From assembly GCA_018136815.1 (NCBI GenBank), contig CM030940.1, forward strand, positions 2,086,901 to 2,150,900: a DNA stretch of 64,000 nt, read 5' to 3'. The DNA comes from Isochrysis galbana (Eukaryota > Haptophyta > Isochrysidales > Isochrysidaceae). Shown piece after piece: positions 11,345 to 21,166 of this stretch. The position numbers were made by a program, and so were the translations under genes. Numbering within the stretch: position 1 is the stretch's first letter; the number at the start of each line of letters is the position of its first letter. The notes under the pieces were generated by a model. The model had not been told where the DNA came from and did not search any database. It was given only the letters and a program-made list of their open reading frames with translations.

Positions 11345-11912
11345 AGGTGAGGGAGCCTGGGTGAAAAAAAAACATCGCTGCATCATGGGCATGTCATGGG
11401 GTCAGAATATTTTTTTCGCGGGACAGGGGGAAGTTTTCCCCTACCTCTCCCCCGCGCAATCCGAAGTGGGAGCGGAGCGATGGCGACCGACCCGCTGGCC
11501 GCTGGGACAGGCCGACCTTCGCGCCGCGCTCCAGCAAGAGTGCGTCGGAGGTCAGCCCACCATTTTTGCTGGGGCTCGGACAAGATCCGCGCGAGGTTCT
11601 TCTCCTCCGCGCGCGGTTCGTTTCCTCCGGCCGTCGTTCGTCCCCCCCCCCCCCGCGCGCACTGTTCCCCCCCCTTCGCTTCGATTCCTCTCGCGATTCC
11701 TTTGATGATTGCCTTCATCTCGTCCGTTCTTCTTATTCGCGATTCTCGCGGAGGGGGCACCGACGTTTAACGTTAGTTTCGCCGCGGTTTCGGTAAAAGA
11801 AAGGAAGAACGAATGGCACGCGCCTCGCGCCTCGCGTCTTGTTTCGTGGCCCCTTGCTCGTCTCTTGTCTAGAAGGTCTCTCCGCACATCGCCTTCTTCC
11901 CCCGCGCGACAA
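11345..11912. other. Intergenic, no gene seen
   Basis: GC-rich sequence with C-runs near 11640-11655 and no convincing coding frame on either strand. Confidence 0.4.
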
Positions 11913-12062
11913 CCTACTTTTATAAGTGGGGGTCAATGGGGGCCTCGCGCCCCCCTCTCTCCATCGCGGACACCCCCCGGGGTGGACCCGTACATTCAAC
12001 CCCAGCCCCTGCTCTCTGGCAGGGGCAGGGCACTCATCAATTCAGCCCAGACCCCTAGTGGG
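11913..12062 (-). repeat. Dispersed 150-bp repeat, copy 2 (inverted)
   Basis: Reverse complement of the repeat at 4528-4677, starting CCTACTTTTATAAGTGGG on the plus strand. It differs from copy 1 at only a handful of positions. The two copies face each other across 7.4 kb that contains the ankyrin and thioredoxin-like genes. Confidence 0.75.
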
Positions 12063-12149
12063 CTCACCCCGGTAGCACTCGGACACCTGGCTCGTCAGGC
12101 ATGGCGGGATTCCGGGACGGAAAAGTTGTGTCCAATTAGCTAGTGGGGT

Positions 12150-13745
12150 TGGCTAGGATATAACATTGATTTTATTTATTTATCATCGGTTGATGAGGCT
12201 TCTAGAAGCGTGGGCCATGCTCTACCGGATTTAATCTCTTCAAGGACACGCTCTAAGGTCATATGAGACGAATTTTAAACAAAGCTGCTGCATTCTACCC
12301 GAACTTCAAACGTGGGAAAAGATAGCCGAATGGTCTAGAGCAAGAATGGCGGACGTCACTACGGACTATATGGACCTTTTGAAAGAGAAAGCGGTGTCAT
12401 CCCTCCCTGCTCCGGAGGAGCACGAGCTAGTCCCCCAGGAAGACCCGGATGCGCACGATCTAGGCGAAATACTAGTAGACAAAGAACAGAGGTACTACCT
12501 GCGCCGGAGGGGCGACTATCACGTAGTCAAGCTCAATGTTATGGGAGAACCCCATATCCACGAGCGAGTCAGCCCGCAGTCAGTACCGGACGAGCTATTC
12601 ACTCCACTAAAATGGGGACGAGCATACGACGGGCCGGCCGAAACGGCGTACCCGATTCCACAGGAATACACGCTCCAAGACGCGCGCGCATAAAACGCTG
12701 GAGGATATAAATGTCAGGGCGCTGACAAAAGCTTTCCTCGCAATGAGGAAAACAAAGAAGCAAAAATCTACATTGAGATGGGAAAAAAGATTACCGATCC
12801 TCTCGGGGAAGTGGAGACAAATATCGCATCTATATAAGTACAACTTTCTGACCCCAAGGGACTCGTATATGCACTTCAAACACATTCTACATAGGAGAAT
12901 AGCCACGGCGAACAGATTCGCCGACGATCCGACATGCCGCTTCTGCGGTATAGCTCCCGAAAGTTCCACTCACCTAGCCATGTGCATTGCGACGGAACCC
13001 ATCTTCGAATTCATAGAGGGACTTTTAGGGATTCACTTTAGACCGGGCTTCGAGATGGCCCAACGACTTTTTTGCTACCAAGTAGACAGGCCTCACCCCT
13101 CCTCGGGATACCTGGGTATCCTGGCATGGAGGTATATCCTTACGGACTTTTACAACATTCAGTATGGTAACGCGGATGGTAGGTCCGTTAAGGCGATTTT
13201 AAGATCAATTCTAACGAGATATCACCTATTAGTAACGGCGAAGGTAGGTTTCTTTCAGAGACTAAAACAACAACGAGAGAAGATTGGGCTACACGCCCCG
13301 AGTAACAAACACTTACGAAAGATGCTAAGCCCTCTTTACGGGGTGGATAAAGATTTCAACCTGGAAATATCGGATGACCTCTCGCAGGCGGCGAGAGGTC
13401 TAGATATACGAAACATCAGCTTAGTAGATAGCGAAACTTAGTCAATAGAGTACTCAACATAGTCCATGGAAAGACCACATGGGAAGCAAGAGAGGGAACC
13501 TCGAGCGAAATCAGAACAAAGGAGATGCCACAGTCTCCCGCCCCCTCCACTCCAACCCCCGGCCGAGGCAGTGCGCGCGGCCTCCCCGGAACCAGCTCTC
13601 CACTAAAGAGGGAACTGGGGAAGGGGGAGGGGGTTGCGGGGTCGCTAGGGGTTAAGGTTGGGTAGAAGGGAGGGTCATAAGCACACTGCCTCACGCCGCA
13701 CGTGTAGCGGGGATTTTTAAGAAGATTTTCTTTTCGTAAGGTCTT
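12150..13745 (+). mobile_element. Non-LTR retrotransposon (LINE) 3' fragment, copy 1
   Basis: Encodes the C-terminal part of a LINE ORF2-like protein. 12346-12693 gives an acidic segment beginning MADVTTDYMD. 12743-13441, in a different frame, gives the end of the protein with the post-RT zinc-knuckle CRFCGIAPESSTHLAMC typical of LINE ORF2 C-termini, followed by GYLGILAWRYILTDFYN and KVGFFQRLK. The two segments are in different frames, so the copy is not intact. After the stop (13439-13441) comes a GC-rich 3' UTR containing GCGCGCGGCCTCC, also seen in copy 2 at 53150. The 5' portion of ORF2, including RT, is absent, as expected for 5' truncation during target-primed insertion. Confidence 0.78.
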
Positions 13746-13806
13746 TCACTTTCATATTTCATGCTATGCGCTGGAGTTTCTACTACTAGAGAGTGCTTTA
13801 GTTACC

Positions 13807-13893
13807 CTAGGTGATTTTCCACATGTCCAAACCTCTCGCCGCCTGCAAGAGGTCCTCCGATGTTCCTAGGTTGAAGTCTTTGTCCACCGTGGG
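13807..13893 (-). mobile_element. LINE ORF2 tail fragment, inverted
   Basis: The minus strand encodes VDKDFNLGTSEDLLQAARGL, matching the very end of LINE copy 1 (VDKDFNLEISDDLSQAARGL). The fragment sits only about 60 bp beyond the 3' end of that copy, in opposite orientation. Either a separate truncated insertion or an inversion of the tail could explain it. Confidence 0.7.
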
Positions 13894-14268
13894 TTGCAGC
13901 CTTTCAGAGCATAGCGGTTGACAGACAGCCGACAGGCCCCCTGGAGGGGAATTGGTGCCTGCGAGGGGCGGGGCGCAAGTCACCCCCCCCCATGCTCCAT
14001 GCTGAACTAAGTATAAACTAGCGGTAGTTGTACGTAGTTGTGCGGGGAGGGGGGAGGGGGGATAGCGCTGGCGTTCTAGCGGAAAAGATGGACAACACAA
14101 GCACAACAGCCCAGCCATCACAGCTTTCAGCACATGACGTTTGACATACAATTAAATTGCCCTCAAGCAAATGAGGACTGACATCCTAATTACTCCACTG
14201 TTGACTACTGAGCGTAACTTGCAACCTGCTTTGCGGCCTCACAATCTGCTGAGGAGTTCTCCCTTGAA
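13894..14268. other. Intergenic, no gene seen
   Basis: C-run at 13983-13990 and G-run near 14041-14062. The right end is the 3' flank of the epimerase gene. Nothing else is supported. Confidence 0.4.
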
Positions 14269-15186
14269 CTACACCGCCGTCAACGTCTGGGTGCCGACAA
14301 ATGTGCCGCCGGCTAACAGCTCCACCGGAGAGGCGGCGGCAGCTGCTTCCACGCACACATACCTCTGCCACTCGCCCGCACCCAGGTCGACGATTGTTGG
14401 CGCTCGGGATTCTCCGATATTCCACAGCACCGTGTCACGAAAGCCGTCCTTGCGGACTTGTAGCGTACGCATGTCGCTGAGAATGGGTTGGCCATTCGCG
14501 TCGAGTCGTGGAGCGCGCACATGCAGAGATTCGGGCGCATCAATATACACACGGTCCACCTCACCTGAGATGGTCAGGCTCTCGGCTTTGATCTCCTCCA
14601 CAACTGCGAGCCCGGCCGTGTTGTCTTCGTATCTGAGCCCTCCTAGGCCCAAGATGAAGGCGTGCGCGACTGAGCCGACTTGCAAGTAGGTGTGCAGTGC
14701 CCCGGTGAAACTGAAGGGTTGCTCTCCCTTGTTGGTCACCTCAAGGCGCATGGATAGCGAGTTGTCGGTGAGCGTTACGGTGTAGAGCAGCGAGAAGGCG
14801 TGCGGCCAGATGTCCCGCGTCGCTGGCGAGTCGTCCAGGCGGAGCGTGACTTCCGCGGTTTTCTGGTCCTCGCTCGAACCCATCGACTCGATCGTCCATT
14901 CTGAAGTGCGGGCAAAGCCGTGCTTCGGCAGCGGCCCGCGGCCGGAGAACTGCGGCCAGCAGACGGGCACGCCACCGCGAATGGGAGTGCCGCTCTCGGT
15001 GAGCGAGGCGCTCGAGACCAAGAGCCGTTCGACACCATCGCAGGCCGCCCACGACACCAGGTGCGCCCCGTGGAGGCGGAGCGCTGCTTTGGCGCCCTGT
15101 GAGGTTGCGAGGTGGACGAGCGGTGTCTGCGAGGCTCTGTCGAGAGAGACACTCACGGCACCAGGCAGGCGGCTGCCGCACAGCAT
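14269..15186 (-). CDS. Glucose-6-phosphate 1-epimerase-like (D-hexose-6-phosphate mutarotase)
   Basis: Single exon. Translation from ATG 15184-15186 (MLCGSRLPGAVSVSLDRASQ) gives 305 aa, the usual size for the YeaD/YMR099C aldose 1-epimerase branch. The frame is open further upstream but lacks an ATG and runs into low complexity. Family marks are GGVPVCWPQFSGRGPLPKHG with the catalytic-region His in HGFAR, FSFTGALHTYLQVG, GEVDRVYIDAP, and WQRYVCVEAA carrying the expected catalytic Glu near the C-terminus. The enzyme equilibrates alpha and beta anomers of glucose-6-phosphate, feeding glycolysis and the pentose phosphate pathway. No targeting peptide is obvious, so the cytosol is likely (inference). 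The stop is at 14269-14271. Confidence 0.9.
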   Translation of the reverse strand: MLCGSRLPGAVSVSLDRASQTPLVHLATSQGAKAALRLHGAHLVSWAACDGVERLLVSSASLTESGTPIRGGVPVCWPQFSGRGPLPKHGFARTSEWTIESMGSSEDQKTAEVTLRLDDSPATRDIWPHAFSLLYTVTLTDNSLSMRLEVTNKGEQPFSFTGALHTYLQVGSVAHAFILGLGGLRYEDNTAGLAVVEEIKAESLTISGEVDRVYIDAPESLHVRAPRLDANGQPILSDMRTLQVRKDGFRDTVLWNIGESRAPTIVDLGAGEWQRYVCVEAAAAASPVELLAGGTFVGTQTLTAV

Positions 15187-15603
15187 GAGGGCTGAGCTCC
15201 AAGCCCGCGACGAGACGTGCGAGGCGTAGAAGACGCCGGGTGACTCGCGAGGCGAGGGGAAGGAGAGGGAGAGCGAGCAACAGCAGCGATGGGAGCGCCA
15301 CACAGAGGGAGCGACGAGAGGGCGTCGCCAGGCGCGGCCCAGCCACTCCCTCCGCGCTTTCTTTCCCTTCTTTCCTCCTCTCTCTCTTCTCTCATCTCTG
15401 TCTCTCTCTGTCTCTCTCTGCCTCTCTTCTCTCTCTCTCTCTCTACGACCTCTCTCTCTCTCTCTTCTTCTTTCTCTTTATCTACGTCTCTCTTTCTCTG
15501 ATCGCTAATGCTCTCTCTGCCTCTCTCTCCTCTCGCTCGCTCTCTTTCTCTCCGAGACTCCCCCCCCCCCCCCCCCCCCCCCCCCCCCGCCCCTCTCCCT
15601 CTC
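15187..15603. promoter_or_regulatory. CT-rich upstream region of the epimerase gene
   Basis: About 15355-15560 is nearly pure CT on the plus strand, that is GA-rich on the gene's coding strand. It is followed by a C-run of roughly 30 nt (about 15559-15588). It lies directly upstream of the minus-strand start and fits the polarised tracts seen upstream of most host genes here. Promoter function is inferred from position only. Confidence 0.45.
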
Positions 15604-16031
15604 TCATTCTAGCAGTAAAAGGGACACAACTAAAGAATCATCAGATCTGCAGCTCTAAGTACTCCTAAAGTAGACACTAAAAAAAGTAACTCCTTCCTCC
15701 TTACTCCTACAAGAGATAGGAGAGAGGCAGCGAGAAGCGAGAGAGGGGTTGGCTCCGGCCAGCGTTTCGATCCAAAACCACCCTTATTTCGATTCGAAAT
15801 TTCGATGAGGTTGGAGCAAATTTCGAGCTTCGAGCGGTCCAATTTCTGCCTAATTTCGAATGCAGCAAGTGGTGGTGACGATGGAGCGATGGAGTATGCA
15901 GCGCACAAGTTTTCCTCGCAAGGGCGATCGGTGGCCGGCGAGGACGAGGGCGATTGGGATGTGAACATAGGCAGCAAGGTCAAGGCTATTGTGCTTGATG
16001 ATGAGGGTTTCTGGCGACCTCTCTGTCGCAT
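15604..16031. other. Intergenic / retroelement-flanking, no gene seen
   Basis: It contains a TTTCGA-rich patch (about 15765-15860). An open frame 15805-16122 on the plus strand runs into the LTR and shows no recognisable domain; I do not call it a gene. Confidence 0.35.
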
Positions 16032-16750
16032 TGTCGCATTCATCCTAGATGATGCGATTTCCAGGCTCTTATTTCCAAGTCCTTCGCCGTGCGGCCACAC
16101 GGTGAAGCTCAGGTACATCTAGGTTGGTAGGGTTCGTCCCTAGCGGCCTAGAATTCGAGTTCTCGTTTCTTTCCTTCTAGCCTGTTTGTCAGGTCTAGAT
16201 TCCAGGTTTCCTCCTTTCGGGTAATCTTGACCCAAAGGAGCCAGGTTGCCTGTCGCTCGCTGTGTGCTTGTCTCAGGCTCTCAGGTCACCTTGTGAAGGC
16301 TTATTTAGCTTCTTGCAAGGCTTGTTGTTTCTTGTTGGGTTCCGGTTCTTTCTTGGGACTTGCTAACTTTCGTTGTCGTCCAGGCCTGTTCTTCGTAGGT
16401 TCTGCTTGGCCTGGTTAGGGTTTCGTTGCCTTCCCGCGTTTGGCGTTCGCGTTGGCGTTCGGAAACTTCCTCTCACATTCCCTAGGTCCGCTACCCTTGG
16501 CTTGTAGGTCCTTGATTCTTTCTTCTCGGTCAAGGTTTTTGGCGAGCGAGTCGGTTGCTCTATCTATCCGCTCGAGATTTGAGGTTTAATTTGCCATCTC
16601 CCCTTGGAGATCAATGTAGGTTCGCTTCCTAGGTGAGGGAATCTTTCCCCTTGATGCAAGCTACATGCAAGCCCTTGGCCCCTTTGGTGTTTCTTCCCCT
16701 TGGTTGCTACTCAGGGTTGTTCGTTAGAAGCGTCTAGAAGGTTCACGCTC
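16032..16750 (+). mobile_element. Ty3/gypsy LTR (solo or orphan 5' LTR)
   Basis: Begins TGTCGCATTCATCC and ends near TCACGCTCAAC. It aligns along its whole length with the LTR at 32104-32820, about 95% identical by eye with a few short indels. Recognisable internal landmarks are GGTTTAATTTGCCATCTCCC and CTTGATGCAAG. No primer-binding-like GGCAAGATT follows this copy, so it stands as a solo LTR or was cut off from its element. The divergence implies insertion well before the present. Confidence 0.8.
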
Positions 16751-16834
16751 AACACCCCCCCGGGGGCGCCGTGTCGGCGCTTTTCCCTGCGTGACAACTA
16801 CATAAACATACATTTTAAGAGATATTTATCATGG

Positions 16835-17157
16835 CACCTGCGATTACTTGCAGTCACATCGGTGCACGCCGTGCATGGGCACGGCGCGATGTGCATCGGT
16901 CCCCCCGCGGAGACGCCGTGCGTGCGCATGCCAACTTTTTCCCTATGCGTACCCCTAAGGCCCACAGTTACGTAAACTAGCCAAATAAGAGATGTTTCTC
17001 TGCGCAGCACGTGTGATGACTTGCAATCACATTGTGCACGCCGTGCGTGCGCACGGCGCGATGTGCATCGGCCCCCCCCCGCAGGGGCGCCGTGCGTGCG
17101 CATGCCAACTTTTTCCCTATGCGTACCCCTAAGGCCCACAGTTACGTAAACTAGCCG
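16835..17157 (+). repeat. Two tandem copies of a 173-bp unit with internal hairpins
   Basis: Units share ACTTGCAGTCACAT / ACTTGCAATCACAT, GGCGCGATGTGCATCGG, GCCGTGCGTGCGCATGCC and a conserved closing block TTTTTCCCTATGCGTACCCC ... GTTACGTAAACTAGCC (ends about 16982 and 17156). Small inverted repeats such as CGCCGTGCG-TG-CGCACGGCG occur within. No coding potential. The units lie between the LTR and the start of the candidate inverted-repeat element. Confidence 0.75.
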
Positions 17158-17710
17158 AGCCCCCCAAGAGGTTTTTCTTGGGCTTCGGAGAACGGTCAAA
17201 CAATGCAGCCCTCCCCGCATGTTAGTAGTTATCTCTTACGAGGCGGCTGGAAGCACCTGCAAAGGTGCTTCGAGACCCCTTTTTATTCCTAGCATATTGG
17301 CGGCCCCTTGGAGCCTAGAGGATACCAAGATTGAGCTGGAGCCTTGCCATCAATATGGAGGACTAGTCTTATGCATACGATGGAGTCGCATCGCTCGAAA
17401 TTTGCTCCCATGACCTGATCGGTGGCGATGCTGCCGACGAGCCGGCGTCGCACGTCGTTCACAACGCATGCTGCAGGAGATCGAGTCGCAGTTCACATAC
17501 TCTCATCAACATTATACGTGTCGGGGGCATATATTGATGCTGAGTAATCTAAGCCCTACAAATCATACACAAGATGAACTGCTCACAAACCCTTTGGACC
17601 AGAATATTTGATGGGCAAAGCACTCCCCTCTGAGACAGACCACATACAAGCGAGCGGAGACGAGCACACAACACACACAAGCATTCAGACTGCACGTGCG
17701 CGCATTGCAG

Positions 17711-17753
17711 TGGACTGCCTGCGCGTCGCCGTGGCCAGCGCGCAGGCAGTCCA
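17711..17753. repeat. Perfect 15-bp-arm hairpin
   Basis: TGGACTGCCTGCGCG at 17711-17725 is exactly reverse-complemented at 17739-17753, with a 13-nt loop. GC-rich and lacking a downstream T-run, so it is not a classic terminator. Confidence 0.75.
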
Positions 17754-17789
17754 TATGTGTCTAGGTCGGTGGATTTCTCTTTCGTCATA

Positions 17790-18345
17790 CGTTCATGGTG
17801 ATTGAAGGCAACCCGATGCTGCTGCTCGGGAACGACTTCTTAGCTACGCACGCCGCTTCGATTCAGCTCGCCTCCGACAGCGCGGAAGGCTCTATCTCAC
17901 TCGGTGCTCCATCCACGGTGGCTTCTCTTGAGGTTGACGGCAGTCCAAGCCCCGACGCTCCGCCGATCTTTCGCGTCTCGACGTCACCGATAGCGGTGGT
18001 CCCTGTCAGCATGACTTGTGCACAGGTCTGTCCGACCTCCGCGAACCCAATCACGACTGACTTCTTCCGAGGGCCGCAAGCCGCCGAAAACGACAACCTG
18101 CTAGTCTCCGAGCCGCTCTTCAACACGGCCGATGAGTTTGCCGCCAAAGCGCCGGCGTCTTGTGGCTCCGAGTACCTCCTATATACCCATGAACCTATCA
18201 CGATCCCGGCCTATCATCGGGCGACGTTTCACGTCCGAATTCCGCTACATCGCCTTCTTCCCCCCGCGCGAGTTTGGACCTCTCCTCGACCCTCCGCGTT
18301 GGCTTCAGCGGACGAGTTTCACTTTAACGATAGTTCGAACCCTTC
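17790..18345 (+). mobile_element. Ty3/gypsy pol fossil (protease to RT linker)
   Basis: Encodes MVIEGNPMLLLGNDFLATHA and later FNTADEFAAKAPASCGSEYL and ITIPAYHRATFHVRI. These match the full polyprotein at about 27550-28020 (VIEGNPMLLLGNDFLAAHSA; ADEFAAKAPASTSSEYLLYT). It is a fragment only, lacking the catalytic domains on both sides, and is embedded in the candidate inverted-repeat element. Confidence 0.75.
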
Positions 18346-18384
18346 GTTTGCGTAGTTTTGCGCTCTCTTTCCGTATTTCTTCGC

Positions 18385-18850
18385 GTATGACGAGCGATCG
18401 CGACCTCAGCCTTCGCCGCGCGGGGAGGGTTTGTTTATCGCATGATTCCGGAGTGTTTACGTAAGTTTTCTGAGCCCAAGGACTTTGGTTTTTGGGTTTT
18501 TCGTTTTTCGTGAGTGGTTTTTTAGCAACTTCGTCGAGTCCCACCGTGTTCCCAAGCGAGTCCCCCCGAGTTCCCGAGTCTATACCCCGAGTCAACGAGT
18601 CAATACAAGCCAAGCACGCGCCTGAGCCACCGAGCCACCCCCAGTCGCCTGCCACCACCTCCCACAAGCCTCCTTCCACACTTCCGCGCCCTCCGTGCTC
18701 CGTGCGTGCGTCGTGCGTCGTGCGTCGATCACCATGCCCGTAGTCACCCCCGAGGAAAGCTCCATGAGCTCCCCACAAGAACCGCGTTCCGCGCTAGCTG
18801 CCGGCGCGCCCTCGCAGGCAATCTCCAACCAAGAGTGAGATAAGCCTTGC
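18385..18850 (+). mobile_element. Ty3/gypsy 5' leader and gag-start fossil
   Basis: A leader containing ATGATTCCGGAGTGTTTACG precedes a short protein start MPVVTPEESSMSSPQEPRSA at 18734. Both features recur at 33065 and 33513, where they lie downstream of an intact-looking LTR. It joins the pol fossil in an order not expected for one element, so at least two insertions are mixed here. Confidence 0.65.
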
Positions 18851-19204
18851 TCTGACATCGGAACGTGCCGACCCACAAACAAAGGCAACCAGGCCTGTCA
18901 GTCCCCCTTCCCACCGCCTAGGTGTTCGGCCATCTGCTCGTGAAAGGTGAAGCACCTTTCGCAGCGCGCGCATGCAGCGCCGCCCAGGTGACACAAATGG
19001 TGACCTAGCTCGCGCTGCGCGTCGAGCTGGGGGCTAGGGCCAAGATATGATGGGTGAGGGGTATGGAGACGCCCTCCCATGCCGCTACAGCCGCCAACGA
19101 GGTGGTCTGAGAGTCATGGGAGGGGACGGCGCGGCGCGGCGACGGCGTGCAGCACCTCCGAAGGTGCTTCGCCTCTTAAGAGATAAATCACTGTTTGACC
19201 GCCC

Positions 19205-19328
19205 TAAAGTAGAAGTAGAAGTTGAAGTTGGGCAGCAGAGGTCAAGCAAGAGAGTTCTTTAACAACTAACGGCCCCCCTCCCCCTCCCCCCCCCCCGCCC
19301 CAAAGGGTACGCGCGGCGCCTCCCCCCG

Positions 19329-19359
<31 letters not shown>

Positions 19360-19499
19360 CGGCTGATTCTGCTCCGAGGGCGCCCACCCCCCTCACCTCA
19401 CTCCGCCTCGCCTTGCCCCACCCCGCCACGCCCTACCCCGCCGCGCCCTGCCGCGCCGCGCCTCGCCAACGGCGCACTTAGCCGGCCTCTTCCCGGGCA
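19205..19499. promoter_or_regulatory. Upstream region of bS6m with C-runs and a CCG microsatellite
   Basis: C-run at about 19270-19300 followed by a (CCG)n tract (about 19327-19362), then GC-rich leader with repeated CGCCTTGCCCCACCCCGCCA-like units up to the start codon. It differs from the GA/CT tracts at other host genes. Promoter role is inferred from position. Confidence 0.35.
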
Positions 19500-20171
19500 A
19501 TGCCGGCCTACGAGGTGCTCCTCCTCGCTGCAAACACTCGCGACGCCGCCACACTCAAGCTGACCGGCCTCCTCAAGGGCTGCGCCTCGCGCCTGTGGGC
19601 GCGAGGCGGCGTTGTGGCTGAGATTCGCTCGTGGGGCGTGCGCGACCTCGCGTACCGCATCAGACAGAGGGGGGTGAACCACTACCGCGCGCAGTACCTC
19701 ACAATGGACCTCTTCTGCTCGCCGCCTGCGCTCAAAGAGCTTGAGACCACGCTGCGCAACGACGAGCTTGTCCTCCGCTGGATGGCCATCCGAAAGAAGG
19801 ACCCTGGCTCGCTCGACCACGTCGGGCGCGCCGCGCGGGTACAACAGCAGCTTGCCGCAAATGGAGAGGACGCAGCTGCCGCACTCGAGGCCGCCAAGTA
19901 TGAGTATCGCAACCTTGTCATGCAGCGCGTCTTTGAGGGAAAGACCAAGCAGGAGATGCTTGCCGACCAGCTTGCGCAACATCGCGTCTCATCTTACGCG
20001 AAGAGTCGGGAGATGCAGCGCACCTCCGCCGATATTGCCCTCTTGCGTAGCGCAGGTGTGGAGCTTCCGTCTCCTGTCCTTGACCGACTCAAGGGTGGCA
20101 GTGGCGCATCAAGGCCTCCTCATAGCGCTGTCGAGCCGAACGGGCCGTCGGAAGGCGAGCCTACGACATGA
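19500..20171 (+). CDS. Mitochondrial small-subunit ribosomal protein bS6 (MRPS6-like)
   Basis: Single exon, 223 aa, start ATG 19500-19502. Residues 1-105 match the bS6 fold: MPAYEVLLLAANTRDAATLK (first strand and helix), GVVAEIRSWGVRDLAYRIRQ (the conserved G..R.LAYPI-like element), HYRAQYLTMDLFCSPPAL and a helix/strand pair ELETTLRNDELVLRWMAIRK. The protein binds bS18 and 16S-type rRNA in the small subunit. It is longer than bacterial bS6 (about 100-135 aa). The extra C-terminal 110 residues are charged and helical (EGKTKQEMLADQLAQH), typical of mitochondrial ribosomal extensions, ending in a disordered tail. No separable N-terminal presequence is seen, as in animal MRPS6, so mitochondrion is the likelier home than plastid, but this is inferred. 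Confidence 0.85.
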   Translation: MPAYEVLLLAANTRDAATLKLTGLLKGCASRLWARGGVVAEIRSWGVRDLAYRIRQRGVNHYRAQYLTMDLFCSPPALKELETTLRNDELVLRWMAIRKKDPGSLDHVGRAARVQQQLAANGEDAAAALEAAKYEYRNLVMQRVFEGKTKQEMLADQLAQHRVSSYAKSREMQRTSADIALLRSAGVELPSPVLDRLKGGSGASRPPHSAVEPNGPSEGEPTT

Positions 20172-21166
20172 GCTAGGGCATTATCGCCAGGATTGCATCG
20201 GGCGTCTAATGGGAGTGCCCTGACTGGAGGTGTTCCTTGTCATGTGCTCGGCGTCCACCGGACAGAGATGCGTGCAACTTCTCCACAAGTGCAGCAGATG
20301 CGTTCAGCGGTGGTGCGCAGACAGGCAATTGTTTCACGTCGTTGAAGTCAAGCAAGCTCCAAGGATTTACACGGATACACCTTGTGCTCAAGAGCCTTGA
20401 AATGCGTGCTTGATTGTTCCCTGAAGTCTGACAGCGTACTGTTGATTGTTGAGCTAGGGCCATTCTATACGTCCTCGTTATGCTCTCTTCTACCCTATTT
20501 TCGAAAAAGCGAACTTGGGTTTTCCACGCTGTAGCTTGGTATTTCGAAAAATAAAAGATCTGAAGATTCAGGCCTATAACATCTATCACTGAGACCAAAA
20601 GCGTTCAATTATCCCCATCCCTGCTAACACCTTTCATTGTCACCTGGAGGTTACTTGAGTCAACTTGACCCTTCACATGTTGAAACACACACGTGGTCTG
20701 ACTCCATTCACTCGATTTGGGGCAGGGTGGATATATCGTTGAAATCACGATATCTCATCCCATGTTGGTTTCCCTCCAAAGAAAATTGATCGACTTCCTT
20801 TGAAAGCGATCGTTTTTTTGTCAAGAGCTTGGTGCGCGCTTTCAGAACTGCCCCTCTCCCTCCGCGCTCGCCACTTCTCCCGCGCATTCTGACACCCCGC
20901 GCATTTCGACACTGCCGCCCCACCCGCACGGCCCCCCTCCCCCCTCGCCCGCCGCTCATTGACGCCACTTCCTCTCCACCTTCTTCTCCCTCCCTTCGGC
21001 CTCGCCGCGCCGCTTATGGGACCATCTTGTGCACTCTCTCCCCCTTCTCCACCAGCCAATATGGACACCGATCGTGATGAACTAGCGTGCATGCAAATGC
21101 TTCTCGGCTGGATTTGAAGGGATGTGTCATGGCACCAGGCCAAAGTGCTGCGGGTGGCTGGAGGGA
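20172..21166. other. Intergenic, no gene seen
   Basis: No supported coding frame. An AT-richer stretch at about 20330-20640 follows the bS6m stop; a C-rich stretch with CCCGCGC motifs lies at 20850-20950. Confidence 0.4.

Larger units (their letters stand above)
17193..19201. mobile_element. Candidate element with terminal inverted repeats, housing nested Ty3/gypsy scraps
   Basis: The left end at 17193 reads CGGTCAAACAATG, then after a short insertion TTATCTCTTACGAGGCG and the hairpin GAAGCACCT-GCAA-AGGTGCTTC (about 17250-17272). The right end, read in reverse from 19201, gives CGGTCAAACAGTG, TTATCTCTTAAGAGGCG and a similar hairpin AGCACCT-TCGG-AGGTGCT. So similar blocks occur in the same outside-to-inside order at both ends, about 2 kb apart. 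No transposase was recognised inside. It could be a non-autonomous DNA element or two inverted copies of a short repeat. Target duplication was not seen. Confidence 0.4.

Noticed and set aside
15187-15303. N-terminal extension of the epimerase frame
   Set aside because: The upstream part has no ATG (it would begin at GTG) and family length fits the ATG at 15186.
20206-20598. Minus-strand frame beyond bS6m
   Set aside because: Random composition and no domain; it lies in the AT-richer 3' flank of bS6m.
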